This document shows, one piece after another, positions 1 to 7,559 of a stretch of 64,000 nt of DNA (positions within the stretch are counted from its first letter, which is position 1; every line of letters starts with the position of its first letter). The notes below the pieces were generated by a model that was not told where the DNA came from, searched no databases, and saw only the letters and a list, made by a program, of their open reading frames with translations. Source of the stretch: an uncultured Fusicatenibacter sp. (GTDB lineage: Bacteria > Bacillota > Clostridia > Lachnospirales > Lachnospiraceae); assembly GCA_902493585.1 (NCBI GenBank), contig CABUPZ010000004.1, positions 1-64,000 on the forward strand. The letters run 5' to 3'. A program made the translations under genes and the position numbers.

Positions 1-2
1 TG

Positions 3-646
3 ATCATCGATGCCCTGAAGAGTAAATACCCACTGCCTGACCTGTTGAAACGGCTTGGATTATCAAAAAGCAGCTATTATTATCAAGAAGCCGTCAAAAA
101 ACAGCCCGATAAATACAGTGATATTCGCAATCGGATACGTCAGCTTTTCTGCGAAAATAAACAGAGGTATGGATACCGGCGCATTTATGGGCTTCTGAAG
201 CGGGAAGGACCACTGTTTCAGAAAAAGTGGTTCGCCGGATCATGCGGGAAGAAAGACGTACTGTTATCTGCAAACGACGCAGGAAATATAATTCCTATCA
301 GGGTGAAATCTCCCCGTCCGTACCCAACAAAATAGAACGGGATTTTCGTGCGGATAAGCCGAATCCAAAATGGCTCACGGACATTACCGAGTTTGCCTTG
401 CCCGCCGGAAAAGTCTATCTGTCGGTACTGGTGGACTGCTTTGATGGACTGCCTCCCAGTTGGACAATCAGTACGACTCCTGATTCTGTGCTTGTTAACA
501 CAATGCTGGATCAGGCAATCGCCCATTTGCCGGAAAGAGAGCGTCCGCTCATTCATTCAGACAGAGGCTGCCACTATCGGTGGCCTGGTTGGATAGAACG
601 TATGGAGAAAGCAGGTCTGGAACGTTCCATGTCTAAGAAAGGGTAA
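3..646 (+). pseudogene. IS3-family transposase (OrfB, DDE integrase) remnant
   Basis: The reading frame enters from outside the window. It gives the usual IS3/IS150 OrfB N-terminal part (LGLSKSSYYY, then QRYGYRRIYGLLKREG) up to about 208. A one-base deletion there moves the homology to another frame (TVSEKVVRRIMREE onward). The rve core shows the first Asp (LTDITEF) and second Asp (IHSDRGCHYR), but the frame stops right after the conserved SMSKKG stretch, so the last catalytic Glu and the C-terminal part are missing. Frameshift plus truncation make it inactive. Programmed frameshifting in this family joins OrfA to OrfB and does not fall inside OrfB, so this is decay. It marks the edge of an accessory region. 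Confidence 0.85.
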
Positions 647-669
647 AAGTTTTATAATTTAAAAATTAA

Positions 670-698
670 TTGACATAAAAGGTTACATGCAGTATATT
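670..698 (+). promoter_or_regulatory. Strong sigma-A type promoter
   Basis: TTGACA (670-675), a 17-nt spacer and TATATT (693-698). It starts just downstream of the truncated transposase and reads toward the leader ORF and the acetyltransferase/phosphorylase pair. Confidence 0.6.
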
Positions 699-727
699 TT
701 AATAAAAGTCACAAGGAGACTATAAAA

Positions 728-790
728 ATGAATCAGAACTTACATTCCAGAAGTTATATGTACATGTATTGTAGACGTACTGCGTTATAA
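728..790 (+). CDS. Putative 20-residue leader peptide
   Basis: A short ORF encodes 20 residues, with a C-terminal half rich in Tyr, Met and Arg. AAGGAG (713-718) lies 9 nt before the ATG, and a strong promoter ends 30 nt upstream. The peptide is followed by about 170 nt without a gene, then a T8 run (934-941) shortly before the acetyltransferase start. A short translated leader followed by a possible attenuator resembles antibiotic-inducible leaders of resistance genes. That comparison is inference; I do not recognise the peptide itself. Confidence 0.4.
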   Translation: MNQNLHSRSYMYMYCRRTAL

Positions 791-879
791 GCTTTGCAAG
801 GTTTATGTATTGGCTTATAGCCGGTAGGTCTATTTGTCTAGTGCATAAAACCAGAAATGTAAGTGCTATGTTTTTAATA

Positions 880-941
880 TATATTGCATCGTAAATTGGA
901 TTTATCGCACTGGACAATGAATGTTTAGTACGATTTTTTTT
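880..941 (+). promoter_or_regulatory. Possible attenuator upstream of the acetyltransferase gene
   Basis: A region of short overlapping stems (a CGTAAAT arm can pair with the following ATTTATCG through one bulge, or weakly with the GTTTAGTACG arm) ends in eight T residues at 934-941, 21 nt before the acetyltransferase ATG. The stems are weak, so this is a tentative reading supported mainly by the T-run position and the upstream leader ORF. Confidence 0.25.
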
Positions 942-961
942 GCGTGAAGAAGGTGCATGGA

Positions 962-1468
962 ATGAGAGATTTAATCGAATTGAAACTGGCAACAGAAGAG
1001 GAAGCGGAATCTCTGCATAGACTACAGGTAGAAGCGTTTATGCCATTATATGAAAAATATCAAGATGATGACACAAGCCCGGCGAAAGAAAGTATTGAAA
1101 GAGTAACTGAGAAGATTATTGAGAAGAATTCAGATTTCTATTTCATTTTGTTTCATAAAGAAAAAGTTGGAGGTGTGAGAGTCCGATGGCATCAGGGTAA
1201 AAAAGTATATGAAAATATTAATTGGATATCTCCTATTTTCATAATTCCCCAATATCAAAAGAAAGGAATTGTGAGCAAGGTGATAGAACAACTATTTGGT
1301 ATTTATCCAAACACAATAGAATGGCGATTAGATACGATAAAGCAGGAAACGCACAATTGCCATTTGTATGAAAAATATGGCTTTGTCAGAATTGGAGAAG
1401 ATATCGTGGTTAACGACAAGATAACATTGGTTCATTATGTAAAAAGCTGCAATAGGACGTCATTATAG
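962..1468 (+). CDS. GNAT-family N-acetyltransferase
   Basis: A 168-residue protein with the GNAT fold pattern: an N-terminal helix pair (EEEAESLHRLQVEAF), central beta strands, and an acetyl-CoA loop segment (IIPQYQKKGIVSKVIEQL) matching a degenerate Q-x-x-G-x-G/A motif, then HLYEKYGF near the C-terminus. Substrate unknown. I place the start at ATG 962 because AAGAAGGTG lies about 10 nt upstream; a GTG at 944 in the same frame lacks a good site. The gene is clearly AT-richer than the genes from 7.5 kb on, like the next gene, which suggests acquisition. It is probably co-transcribed with the phosphorylase 30 nt downstream. Confidence 0.8.
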   Translation: MRDLIELKLATEEEAESLHRLQVEAFMPLYEKYQDDDTSPAKESIERVTEKIIEKNSDFYFILFHKEKVGGVRVRWHQGKKVYENINWISPIFIIPQYQKKGIVSKVIEQLFGIYPNTIEWRLDTIKQETHNCHLYEKYGFVRIGEDIVVNDKITLVHYVKSCNRTSL

Positions 1469-1498
1469 ATCGAAAAATTTAAGGAGGTATCGAATAAA

Positions 1499-2245
1499 AT
1501 GATAACAGACGCATTTGATAAATCAGAGGTCTTGTTTGGACCAAAAGATTTTTATGGAGAGCAAAAGCATTTATGTGAAAAGTGCATGATTGTATTTTCG
1601 GAAGTAATATTTGAATATATGCTTGAAACATTTGCACATGAAGAAGCAGGAATCATACGATGCTGTAATGGAAGAACGACGGTATACATTTTTGAAATAA
1701 ATGAAATGAAAATTGCAGGGTACTTAAGTCATATTGGCTCTGCATTGGCTGGAAGCGATGTGATAGATGTGAATTGGCTTACAGGTGCCAAAAAGTTTAT
1801 CATGTTTGGTTCAGCTGGTTCTCTGGATAGAGATGTAACGAGTGGAAAGTTTGTCATTCCAACGGCAAGTTATCGAGAGGAGGGATTGAGTTATAATTAC
1901 GCTGCGCCGGAAGATTACATAGAGATTAAGAATTCAAAAATAGTCAAAACAATCTTTGATGAATTGAATCTTCCAAGTGTGACGGGTAAGGTTTGGACAA
2001 CAGATGCAATGTACAGAGAAACAAAAGCCAAGCTTGAAGCAAGAAAAAATGAGGGCTGTTTAGCGGTAGAAATGGAACTTGCGGGTGTTCAGGCAGTATG
2101 TGACTTTTATGGATGGGAGTTATATGATTTTCTTGTTACGGGTGATGTACTTGATCAGGCAGTTTACGATGTTTCAGAACTTGCAAATGCAAACCATGAT
2201 ATGAACAAATTGTATATTGCTATCGAGATAGCAAAGAGAATTTAA
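1499..2245 (+). CDS. Nucleoside phosphorylase-like protein (PNP/UDP family)
   Basis: A 248-residue protein of the PNP_UDP_1 family, which cleaves nucleosides with phosphate to free base and ribose-1-phosphate. Visible hallmarks are the central glycine-rich strand-loop (KKFIMFGSAGSLDRDVTSGKFVIP), the TTDAMYRE segment, and the C-terminal purine-site type motif CLAVEMELAGVQAVC, where the Glu of EMELAG normally contacts the ribose. AAGGAGG (1481-1487) sets the ATG start. It follows the GNAT gene in an AT-rich block, ending 100 nt before a terminator. Substrate (uridine or purine) cannot be told; a role in modifying a nucleoside antibiotic is possible but not shown. Confidence 0.8.
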   Translation: MITDAFDKSEVLFGPKDFYGEQKHLCEKCMIVFSEVIFEYMLETFAHEEAGIIRCCNGRTTVYIFEINEMKIAGYLSHIGSALAGSDVIDVNWLTGAKKFIMFGSAGSLDRDVTSGKFVIPTASYREEGLSYNYAAPEDYIEIKNSKIVKTIFDELNLPSVTGKVWTTDAMYRETKAKLEARKNEGCLAVEMELAGVQAVCDFYGWELYDFLVTGDVLDQAVYDVSELANANHDMNKLYIAIEIAKRI

Positions 2246-2347
2246 AGAGCAAGGTAAAGAAAATAGAACCATTGTTATTGCCAATATAATCATAAAGCAA
2301 AGTATCATAATAAGTAATATGCTGTAGAGCAGAGGATTGTTTATCAC

Positions 2348-2379
2348 AAGGGGCTGTCAGAAAATAGATAGTCCCTTTT
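2348..2379 (+). terminator. Rho-independent terminator
   Basis: AAGGGGCTGTC pairs with GATAGTCCCTT around an 8-nt loop, followed by T residues. It closes the acetyltransferase/phosphorylase unit and separates it from the XRE cassette. Confidence 0.6.
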
Positions 2380-2538
2380 CCGCATTTCGTAAAGATTATT
2401 TTTCCCCAACCTTCTACTATATAAAAAAATCCCCCACGATTCCATTCGCATACTCATCAAAGAAAAAGCAAAAGATTGGCAACAATTTTCGCTCTGTTTA
2501 TTGTATAATTCCCTCAACATAAACCCAGGAGGAAACGT

Positions 2539-3582
2539 ATGGATCAGAGAGAACAAAGAGGAGAATTACTCAGAAAAAAACGAGAACTCAAAGGACTGTC
2601 CAGAGAAAAGGTTGCCAGTGAACTGAAGTGTACACCGGAGTCGGTCAGACGGTGGGAAACAGGAGAAAGAAACCCCAATGTGGCTCATACTCTGAGCCTG
2701 TGCCGAATTCTCGATATCAAACTGGAGGAACTGGAAGCGGAGCCTGAAAAAAGACGGACCAAAGAAACAGTGGATGGAGATTCTGTCTCAATATACAGTG
2801 CGGATCAGCTGATCAGGGACAGTAAATTGTTGACAATCTACTATAAAAAGAATCAGATTTACCTGCAGAAAAATCTGAGAGAACAGTTGAAATCCTCTGT
2901 TGAGATATCCATTCATCCCCAAAATGAAAAGGAACTTCTGGTTCGGGAAACGAACATTGGTGCAGTCCAAAGCATCTATTATTGTGCTGAAATTGTCCGG
3001 AAAATTTCCCGTGCAGTTCAGGTGAATGACAATATGCGTTTTCTCTGTATTTGGGATGAGGCGGAGAAGGGCTGGAGAGGTATTTTGCTGCCTGAAATGT
3101 CGGAGTCATTTCTCTGGGAAAACCTCAGGCGTTATGGAGAATATTCAGGAGAAGATACAACCTGGAAGCAGCTCATCCTCCATGTCTTATATCGGAAATG
3201 CTGGAATCTGGTGGAACGTGAAGAAATCGATTTGTTTTATTGTCTCGCTTATCGGATGGCAGTGTGTTCCAATCCGTCCGGAGGAAAGAAAATCTGGTAC
3301 CTGGTATTGATGTATGCTTATATGCTGGTGGGTGAAATCAAAAGAGTTCAGAGAAGATGTAAGAAAGCAGAAGCTCCGCTGTCTCTGAATCAGTCTGTAC
3401 GGGAAAATGACAGCTGTATGCTCCAGGAATTCTGGACGGGAGGTGAGATTCTGCATATGGCATTTGAGATTGAAGAGTTTATGGAAAGGCTCACAAAATT
3501 CGAGAGAATCATCCTGAAATGGAAGATACAGGAGAGGGAGCTGGAGAAGAATATAAGCTTTGGATATGGTTTGAAGTGCTGA
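2539..3582 (+). CDS. XRE-type helix-turn-helix protein with uncharacterised C-terminal region
   Basis: A 347-residue protein. Residues about 8-63 form a Cro/CI-type HTH (LRKKRELKGLSREKVASELK, then SVRRWETGERNPN) that should bind DNA. The remaining 280 residues match nothing I know; they are mixed alpha/beta and rich in aromatic, charged and Cys residues, without membrane segments. The start has an excellent AGGAGG site, and a TATAAT lies at 2504-2509 upstream. It is the first gene of a three-gene set in the same direction that ends in a terminator at 6247-6291. The HTH suggests a regulator, possibly one whose C-terminal part senses a signal for the cassette. Its order before a nuclease-like and a protease-like gene recalls regulated conflict systems; that is inference. 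Confidence 0.7.
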   Translation: MDQREQRGELLRKKRELKGLSREKVASELKCTPESVRRWETGERNPNVAHTLSLCRILDIKLEELEAEPEKRRTKETVDGDSVSIYSADQLIRDSKLLTIYYKKNQIYLQKNLREQLKSSVEISIHPQNEKELLVRETNIGAVQSIYYCAEIVRKISRAVQVNDNMRFLCIWDEAEKGWRGILLPEMSESFLWENLRRYGEYSGEDTTWKQLILHVLYRKCWNLVEREEIDLFYCLAYRMAVCSNPSGGKKIWYLVLMYAYMLVGEIKRVQRRCKKAEAPLSLNQSVRENDSCMLQEFWTGGEILHMAFEIEEFMERLTKFERIILKWKIQERELEKNISFGYGLKC

Positions 3583-3695
3583 TCCCAAGATGCAGTCTGC
3601 AGACTTCAGGAAAAGGCAAATGATTATTATGGGAGGGATTACATCCGGAGTCTCCTGGTGATGGGAAGATAAGCGTAAAGAATGGAGGGAAAGTT

Positions 3696-4295
3696 TTGAT
3701 ACAGCACTGGGAAGAGAATGAGAAATTTCCGCCTGAAAAATATTATGAGGCATGTATCACTTATCACATTGTGAGATACTGTGAAGAAAAGCAGATGGGT
3801 CGAATTTTTCCGTTCAGCATCAGCCAGATACAGGAGAAAAAGGAGGGATACGATTTTGGCTATCAGATGGACAGTCAAAGCCTCTTTTTTGTCCAATACA
3901 AGCGGCCGCAGATGCGGATGACGGCCAATCATTCGTCGGTCTGGATGATTGACATCGGACAGCTGAAAACGATTGTGGAGGGGGGAATCGGAGCGTGTAC
4001 CTATTATGCACTTCCGGAATTTTATGATTACCTGGAATGGTATGAAGGGTTGGAAAAAACGTATTTTTTGAATGCAGAGGATCTGTATACACAGATTCGT
4101 TTGCAGAAAAAAATGGATCAGAAAACAGTATTTGTTCGGAATGACGGATGGAAACTGAGAAGATTTGAAGACTATTTTTCTGTGCGGAATATTTACAGAA
4201 ATGTTCTGATACAAGCGCAGGATGCGTATGATGAAGCGATTGACTGGAAGATTTTAGAAGAAGATTTTCAGGGCTATTTTCTGCAGAGATTTTGA
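3696..4295 (+). CDS. Uncharacterised 199-residue protein, possible PD-(D/E)XK nuclease-like core
   Basis: I do not recognise a named family. The TTG start is chosen because GGAGGG (3684-3689) lies 6 nt upstream; there is no competing ATG. Residues about 46-70 read EKKEGYDFGYQMD, then SLFFVQYKRP: a Glu, a GYD and a strand ending in Q-x-K, an arrangement like a restriction-endonuclease-like core in which Gln replaces the usual Glu/Asp. Later segments (ACTYYALPEF, then FLNAEDL) have the feel of a family I have seen unnamed beside other defence genes. No signal peptide or membrane segment. It lies 113 nt after the XRE gene and its stop nearly touches the zincin-like gene, so the two are surely co-translated. 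Confidence 0.6.
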   Translation: MIQHWEENEKFPPEKYYEACITYHIVRYCEEKQMGRIFPFSISQIQEKKEGYDFGYQMDSQSLFFVQYKRPQMRMTANHSSVWMIDIGQLKTIVEGGIGACTYYALPEFYDYLEWYEGLEKTYFLNAEDLYTQIRLQKKMDQKTVFVRNDGWKLRRFEDYFSVRNIYRNVLIQAQDAYDEAIDWKILEEDFQGYFLQRF

Positions 4296-4312
4296 GAAAA
4301 GTGAGGAAAAAA

Positions 4313-6178
4313 ATGGACAGATTGGCTGGCAGATATGATTTCGAGAGAGGGAAAATTATCAACCCGATCAAAAATATGAGGGCAGGGGATGTGACGGACG
4401 CATATGCAACTTTTATCCATGAAATACAGCATGTACATCTGAATTATTTCACGGTAATCGGACAGGTGACGGAAATTCTGCAGAAGGAAAAGTTATGCAC
4501 ACCGACAACGGACCGGGCACATGATCAGAAGATACAGAAAGTGACAGAAATTTTGGAACATGCAATTTCTGAACTGCAGGAGATGTATGCGAATAGTCAG
4601 GAACTTCTGTGGATCGAAGAGTATCAGGGAGCAGAGGAAGCAGATCAGGTGTATCATAGAAAATCAGTTCGTTATCAGAGATACAGCAGACAATTTCTGC
4701 CAATCACGGAAAAGTGTGGATCGCTGGAGGAGAAAAGAACCATCATTCATGAGATATGTGTAAAGGCAGCCAGTCCATCCATGTCGGCGGATGCGTTTAC
4801 AGAACTACTCATGGAGACGGAACGGTTGGAGGAATATTTTGCGAAGGAAGGAAACGTGAATCGGCGGCTGGAATGTCTGATGGAAAAATACAGAAATCAG
4901 ACGGCGAAACAAAGAAGCAAACGAACAACAGAACCGGAAGAAACCCAGATTCATTTACAGGAACTGATTCCGCTGCTGATCCGGAAAGGTATTTGTGTAT
5001 ATGCGGCTGAACTGTTGCAGTTCAGCAGGAATCTTTCCGAATCTTTGTCGGAAAAGAGTCTGAAAGATCTGGCGGAAAATGATTATCAGGACTTGCTGGT
5101 AAAGAAAATGCGGGGATTCGATTTTTCGTCTGCGGAGGAGAACATGAAAATGGCTCCTTTCCAATGGAAGGAAGAATATTTTTCGGTGCTCAGACATTCC
5201 TCACGGTTGCTGTATCCGGACACAAACCGGATGCTGATGGGATGGAACAGAAAGGAAAATTATATCGGGCAGGAAGTATCTGACGACGAATTGAGAGAAG
5301 CTCTGAAAGCGGCAAAGGCGCTGGCAATTCCGTTTGATGAATATGACCGCCGCGGCGGACGGCCGAAATATTTCGAATGGAAAAATACGCCGCTGTTTGT
5401 GATTCTTGAGGATTATGATCAGTGTGAGCAATGGATGGGAGAGATCCTGGAAGAGGATCTGTATTTTGTAGATCTGTATCCGGAAGATGTCCAGAATTTC
5501 TATACAGTCTTGTTTTTCCGGAGAAGAAAGGAACCGGAGGTTCTGTTTGTTTTCCCGACATTGAAACATCTGGCGGAAATGCTGATAAGAAAATGGAATC
5601 TGCGAGACAAAATTCTGACTTCGCAGAACCAGGATTCCCTGAAATTGTTTGCATGCTTTGGAGATGAAATACAGATGCTGCAGGCGATTACCTGGCTGAT
5701 GTCTTTGGTATCCGGCACGGGATGGAATGGCAGCCAGCTGCAGCAGGCAGCTTCTATGCTGTGCGCCGGATTTGTGAAATCTTTGTTGGAATCTGCGCTG
5801 CAGATCAGGATCAAAGAGTATTGGAGCTATCGAAGCAGTCTGCCGACGATGGATACGGTTTCCGATGGATTTTATACGTTTATGGAATTTGAGGGGCGGG
5901 AGAACACAGGAATCATCTGTGCACAGGAGCATGGAGGCAGCAGCTATCCTGTCCTTTTTGCCAGTGTCAGAGCTGCAAGAGCATACGCAATGCGGGTGCC
6001 GCAGGACGAAAGGCGGAAACTGGTGGCAGTGGATGACTGTTATTGGAACGTATTGCGGGAGTATCTGAAACAAAGTACAGGAAAGTGGTGCCTGTATCTG
6101 GATGGAGATGAGGGAATCCTTTTTAATGTGGAGGTTTACGAACAGGTTCGGCAGCTGGTAAGGAAGAGGGGTCTTTGA
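4313..6178 (+). CDS. Uncharacterised protein with HEXXH (zincin-like) motif
   Basis: A 621-residue cytoplasmic-looking protein. Near the N-terminus it has FIHEIQHVHLN (His36, Glu37, His40), the HEXXH signature of zinc metallopeptidases, in a helix preceded by a hydrophobic turn. A plausible third ligand lies 45-65 residues on, in an acidic helix (SELQEMYANSQELLWIEEY). The rest, residues 110-621, has no recognisable domain: a long charged helical middle and a C-terminal alpha/beta part. ATG 4313 with GAGG 7 nt upstream is preferred; a TTG at 4292 overlapping the preceding stop is the alternative. If active, it could be a protease effector or activator in the cassette. The function is inferred from one motif plus context; an inactive homologue cannot be excluded. 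Confidence 0.65.
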   Translation: MDRLAGRYDFERGKIINPIKNMRAGDVTDAYATFIHEIQHVHLNYFTVIGQVTEILQKEKLCTPTTDRAHDQKIQKVTEILEHAISELQEMYANSQELLWIEEYQGAEEADQVYHRKSVRYQRYSRQFLPITEKCGSLEEKRTIIHEICVKAASPSMSADAFTELLMETERLEEYFAKEGNVNRRLECLMEKYRNQTAKQRSKRTTEPEETQIHLQELIPLLIRKGICVYAAELLQFSRNLSESLSEKSLKDLAENDYQDLLVKKMRGFDFSSAEENMKMAPFQWKEEYFSVLRHSSRLLYPDTNRMLMGWNRKENYIGQEVSDDELREALKAAKALAIPFDEYDRRGGRPKYFEWKNTPLFVILEDYDQCEQWMGEILEEDLYFVDLYPEDVQNFYTVLFFRRRKEPEVLFVFPTLKHLAEMLIRKWNLRDKILTSQNQDSLKLFACFGDEIQMLQAITWLMSLVSGTGWNGSQLQQAASMLCAGFVKSLLESALQIRIKEYWSYRSSLPTMDTVSDGFYTFMEFEGRENTGIICAQEHGGSSYPVLFASVRAARAYAMRVPQDERRKLVAVDDCYWNVLREYLKQSTGKWCLYLDGDEGILFNVEVYEQVRQLVRKRGL

Positions 6179-6246
6179 GAGAAAAATCAGGGAAACGGAG
6201 AGGGTTTGGAACTGATTTTCTTAAAAAGCGGGCAATTTTGCAAAGT

Positions 6247-6291
6247 GGACGATTCTGCACGGGAATGGATTGTGCAGAATTGTCCGTTTTT
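6247..6291 (+). terminator. Rho-independent terminator of the XRE/zincin cassette
   Basis: GGACGATTCTGCAC pairs with GTGCAGAATTGTCC (one mismatch) around an 11-nt loop and is followed by GTTTTT. It lies 70 nt after the HEXXH gene. Confidence 0.8.
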
Positions 6292-6321
6292 ACTTTATGC
6301 AGTAAGTTTTGTATTTCAGAG

Positions 6322-6407
6322 ATATGAAGGAAACTTCATATTTGCATTGACAGCATAAGAGCAGTGTGATAATATGAAGCTACCTTCACGAGAAGTAGAC
6401 TTCATAT
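6322..6407 (+). promoter_or_regulatory. Promoter with two ATATGAAG/CTTCATAT operators
   Basis: ATATGAAG-GAAA-CTTCATAT (6322-6341) is a perfect dyad. A second pair of the same half-sites, ATATGAAG (6372-6379) and CTTCATAT (6400-6407), is separated by 20 nt that themselves form a nested stem. A promoter TTGACA (6347-6352), 17 nt, TAATAT (6370-6375) sits between them, so the first operator abuts the -35 and the second covers the -10 and the transcript start. This is the layout expected for autorepression by the XRE protein encoded 16 nt downstream. Confidence 0.7.
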
Positions 6408-6422
6408 TAACGGGAGGCGTGC

Positions 6423-6653
6423 ATGAAAACAAGAGTAAAGGAATTGCGAGCGGAGGCAAAGATGACGCAGCAGCAGCTTGCCGATTTGGTTCACGTTTCT
6501 TCGAGAACAATTATTTCCATCGAGAAAGAGCAGTACAGTCCGTCGTTAATGCTTGCGTATCGAATGGCGGAAGTATTTGGCGTGACGGTGGAAGATTTAT
6601 GCTGTTTAAAGGAAAATAAAGAACTGGAGGATAAGCAGTATGAAGATTTATAA
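6423..6653 (+). CDS. Small XRE-family transcriptional regulator
   Basis: A 76-residue protein that is almost entirely a Cro/CI-type HTH (VKELRAEAKMTQQQLADLVH, then SSRTIISIEKEQYSPSL, residues about 3-60), of the YozG type found before small membrane proteins in Firmicutes. It should bind as a dimer to the paired palindromes directly upstream and repress its own operon. GGGAGG stands 5 nt before the ATG. The next gene overlaps its 3' end by 14 nt, so the regulator and the two membrane proteins form one operon. A signal or ligand is not evident. Confidence 0.85.
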   Translation: MKTRVKELRAEAKMTQQQLADLVHVSSRTIISIEKEQYSPSLMLAYRMAEVFGVTVEDLCCLKENKELEDKQYEDL

Positions 6654-7071
6654 CAAGAAAGGGCTTGTGTTCGGAATTTTGTGGGCGGCAATGGGAAGCT
6701 CGCTGCTGATCCATGCGCTGATCATGCCGGAACCGGAATGGATCAGGCAGATAAAAGATCTTATCGTTTCTGTTCTTCTGCTGGCAATCGGAATTATGTC
6801 GATGGTGCGGGCATATTCGAAAAAGGCGTCGCGCGAAGATTTTATTGAGAAAAGGGATGAGCGGAATCAAATGATTCAGCTGAAAACAAAAGCCAAAATG
6901 CTGGATTTGATGATCTGGGCGGTTTGCTTTCTGCTGGCGGTCAGTCTGATCGGCTATATGGTGACGGAAAATATAGCCTTGGGCTTTCTGTTCTTTGGTC
7001 CCTGTCTTTTGCTGATATTTGCCGGGATATCGTTTATTGTCATAAATATTTACTACGAACATCACGAATAA
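6640..7071 (+). CDS. Small integral membrane protein, DUF2178-like
   Basis: A 143-residue protein with four hydrophobic segments in two pairs (residues about 8-27 and 38-58; 87-107 and 113-135), and between the pairs a charged cytoplasmic loop containing EKRDERNQMIQLKTKAK. The E-R-D-E-R-N-x-x-I pattern between transmembrane pairs is typical of DUF2178-like small membrane proteins that accompany YozG-type regulators. It overlaps the regulator gene by 14 nt and has GGAGG inside that gene. Function unknown; the set is sometimes thought to act in stress or immunity-type responses, which I cannot confirm here. Confidence 0.65.
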   Translation: MKIYNKKGLVFGILWAAMGSSLLIHALIMPEPEWIRQIKDLIVSVLLLAIGIMSMVRAYSKKASREDFIEKRDERNQMIQLKTKAKMLDLMIWAVCFLLAVSLIGYMVTENIALGFLFFGPCLLLIFAGISFIVINIYYEHHE

Positions 7072-7091
7072 AGGGATAGGAGGAGTGAGCG

Positions 7092-7388
7092 ATGAAGCAG
7101 GAGCCAAGACAAAGACCGATCAAGGATGAACGTGATCAGCAAATTGAAACAGGCGCAAGAAGTTATGCTCTGGAATGGGTGATTGCTGTCACGCAGGTAT
7201 TGACTGTGATGTGTCTCGTTAAGGGAAATCCGGCGTGGAAAGGCTGTTTGTCTATTCTGTTTTTTGGAATTGCGTTTGCCCTGTTCTATGAATATGGACA
7301 ATATCAGGAAAAGCCATTTCGCCAGGTGGGGATCGTGTTTTTGATTGTTGGTATTGTACTGCTGGTGTGGTTCGGAATTGCAGGATGA
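7092..7388 (+). CDS. Small integral membrane protein of the XRE operon
   Basis: A 98-residue protein: a charged N-terminus with IKDERDQQIETGARSYALEW, then three hydrophobic segments (residues about 29-44, 49-66 and 76-95). The DERDxxI-type motif before the first membrane segment relates it to the preceding protein, so the two may be diverged partners of one complex. AGGAGG precedes the ATG, and the gene starts 20 nt after its neighbour. It is the last gene of the operon, with a terminator about 95 nt downstream. Function unknown. Confidence 0.65.
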   Translation: MKQEPRQRPIKDERDQQIETGARSYALEWVIAVTQVLTVMCLVKGNPAWKGCLSILFFGIAFALFYEYGQYQEKPFRQVGIVFLIVGIVLLVWFGIAG

Positions 7389-7482
7389 GCCGGCGAAGAG
7401 AATGGTATTCCAACACATTTCAGAGAATGAGTAAAAAGATATTCTGCCGTTTTTTATTTTCTTTCATGGAAATAAATAAAAC

Positions 7483-7536
7483 CCCTCTTAAGCAGACAAC
7501 AGAAATAATGAAATGGACTGCTTAAGAGGGATTTTT
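7483..7536. terminator. Bidirectional terminator between convergent units
   Basis: CCCTCTTAAGCAG pairs perfectly with CTGCTTAAGAGGG across a 22-nt loop. An ATTTTT run follows on the plus strand and an A run precedes it, so it can serve both the XRE operon and the convergent permease gene. Confidence 0.8.
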
Positions 7537-7559
7537 ATAATCGAATCATCAAGGACTGA

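Noticed and set aside
200..230. Programmed frameshift in the transposase
   Set aside because: In IS3 elements frameshifting joins OrfA to OrfB; this break is inside OrfB with no slippery heptamer, and the end of the gene is missing as well.
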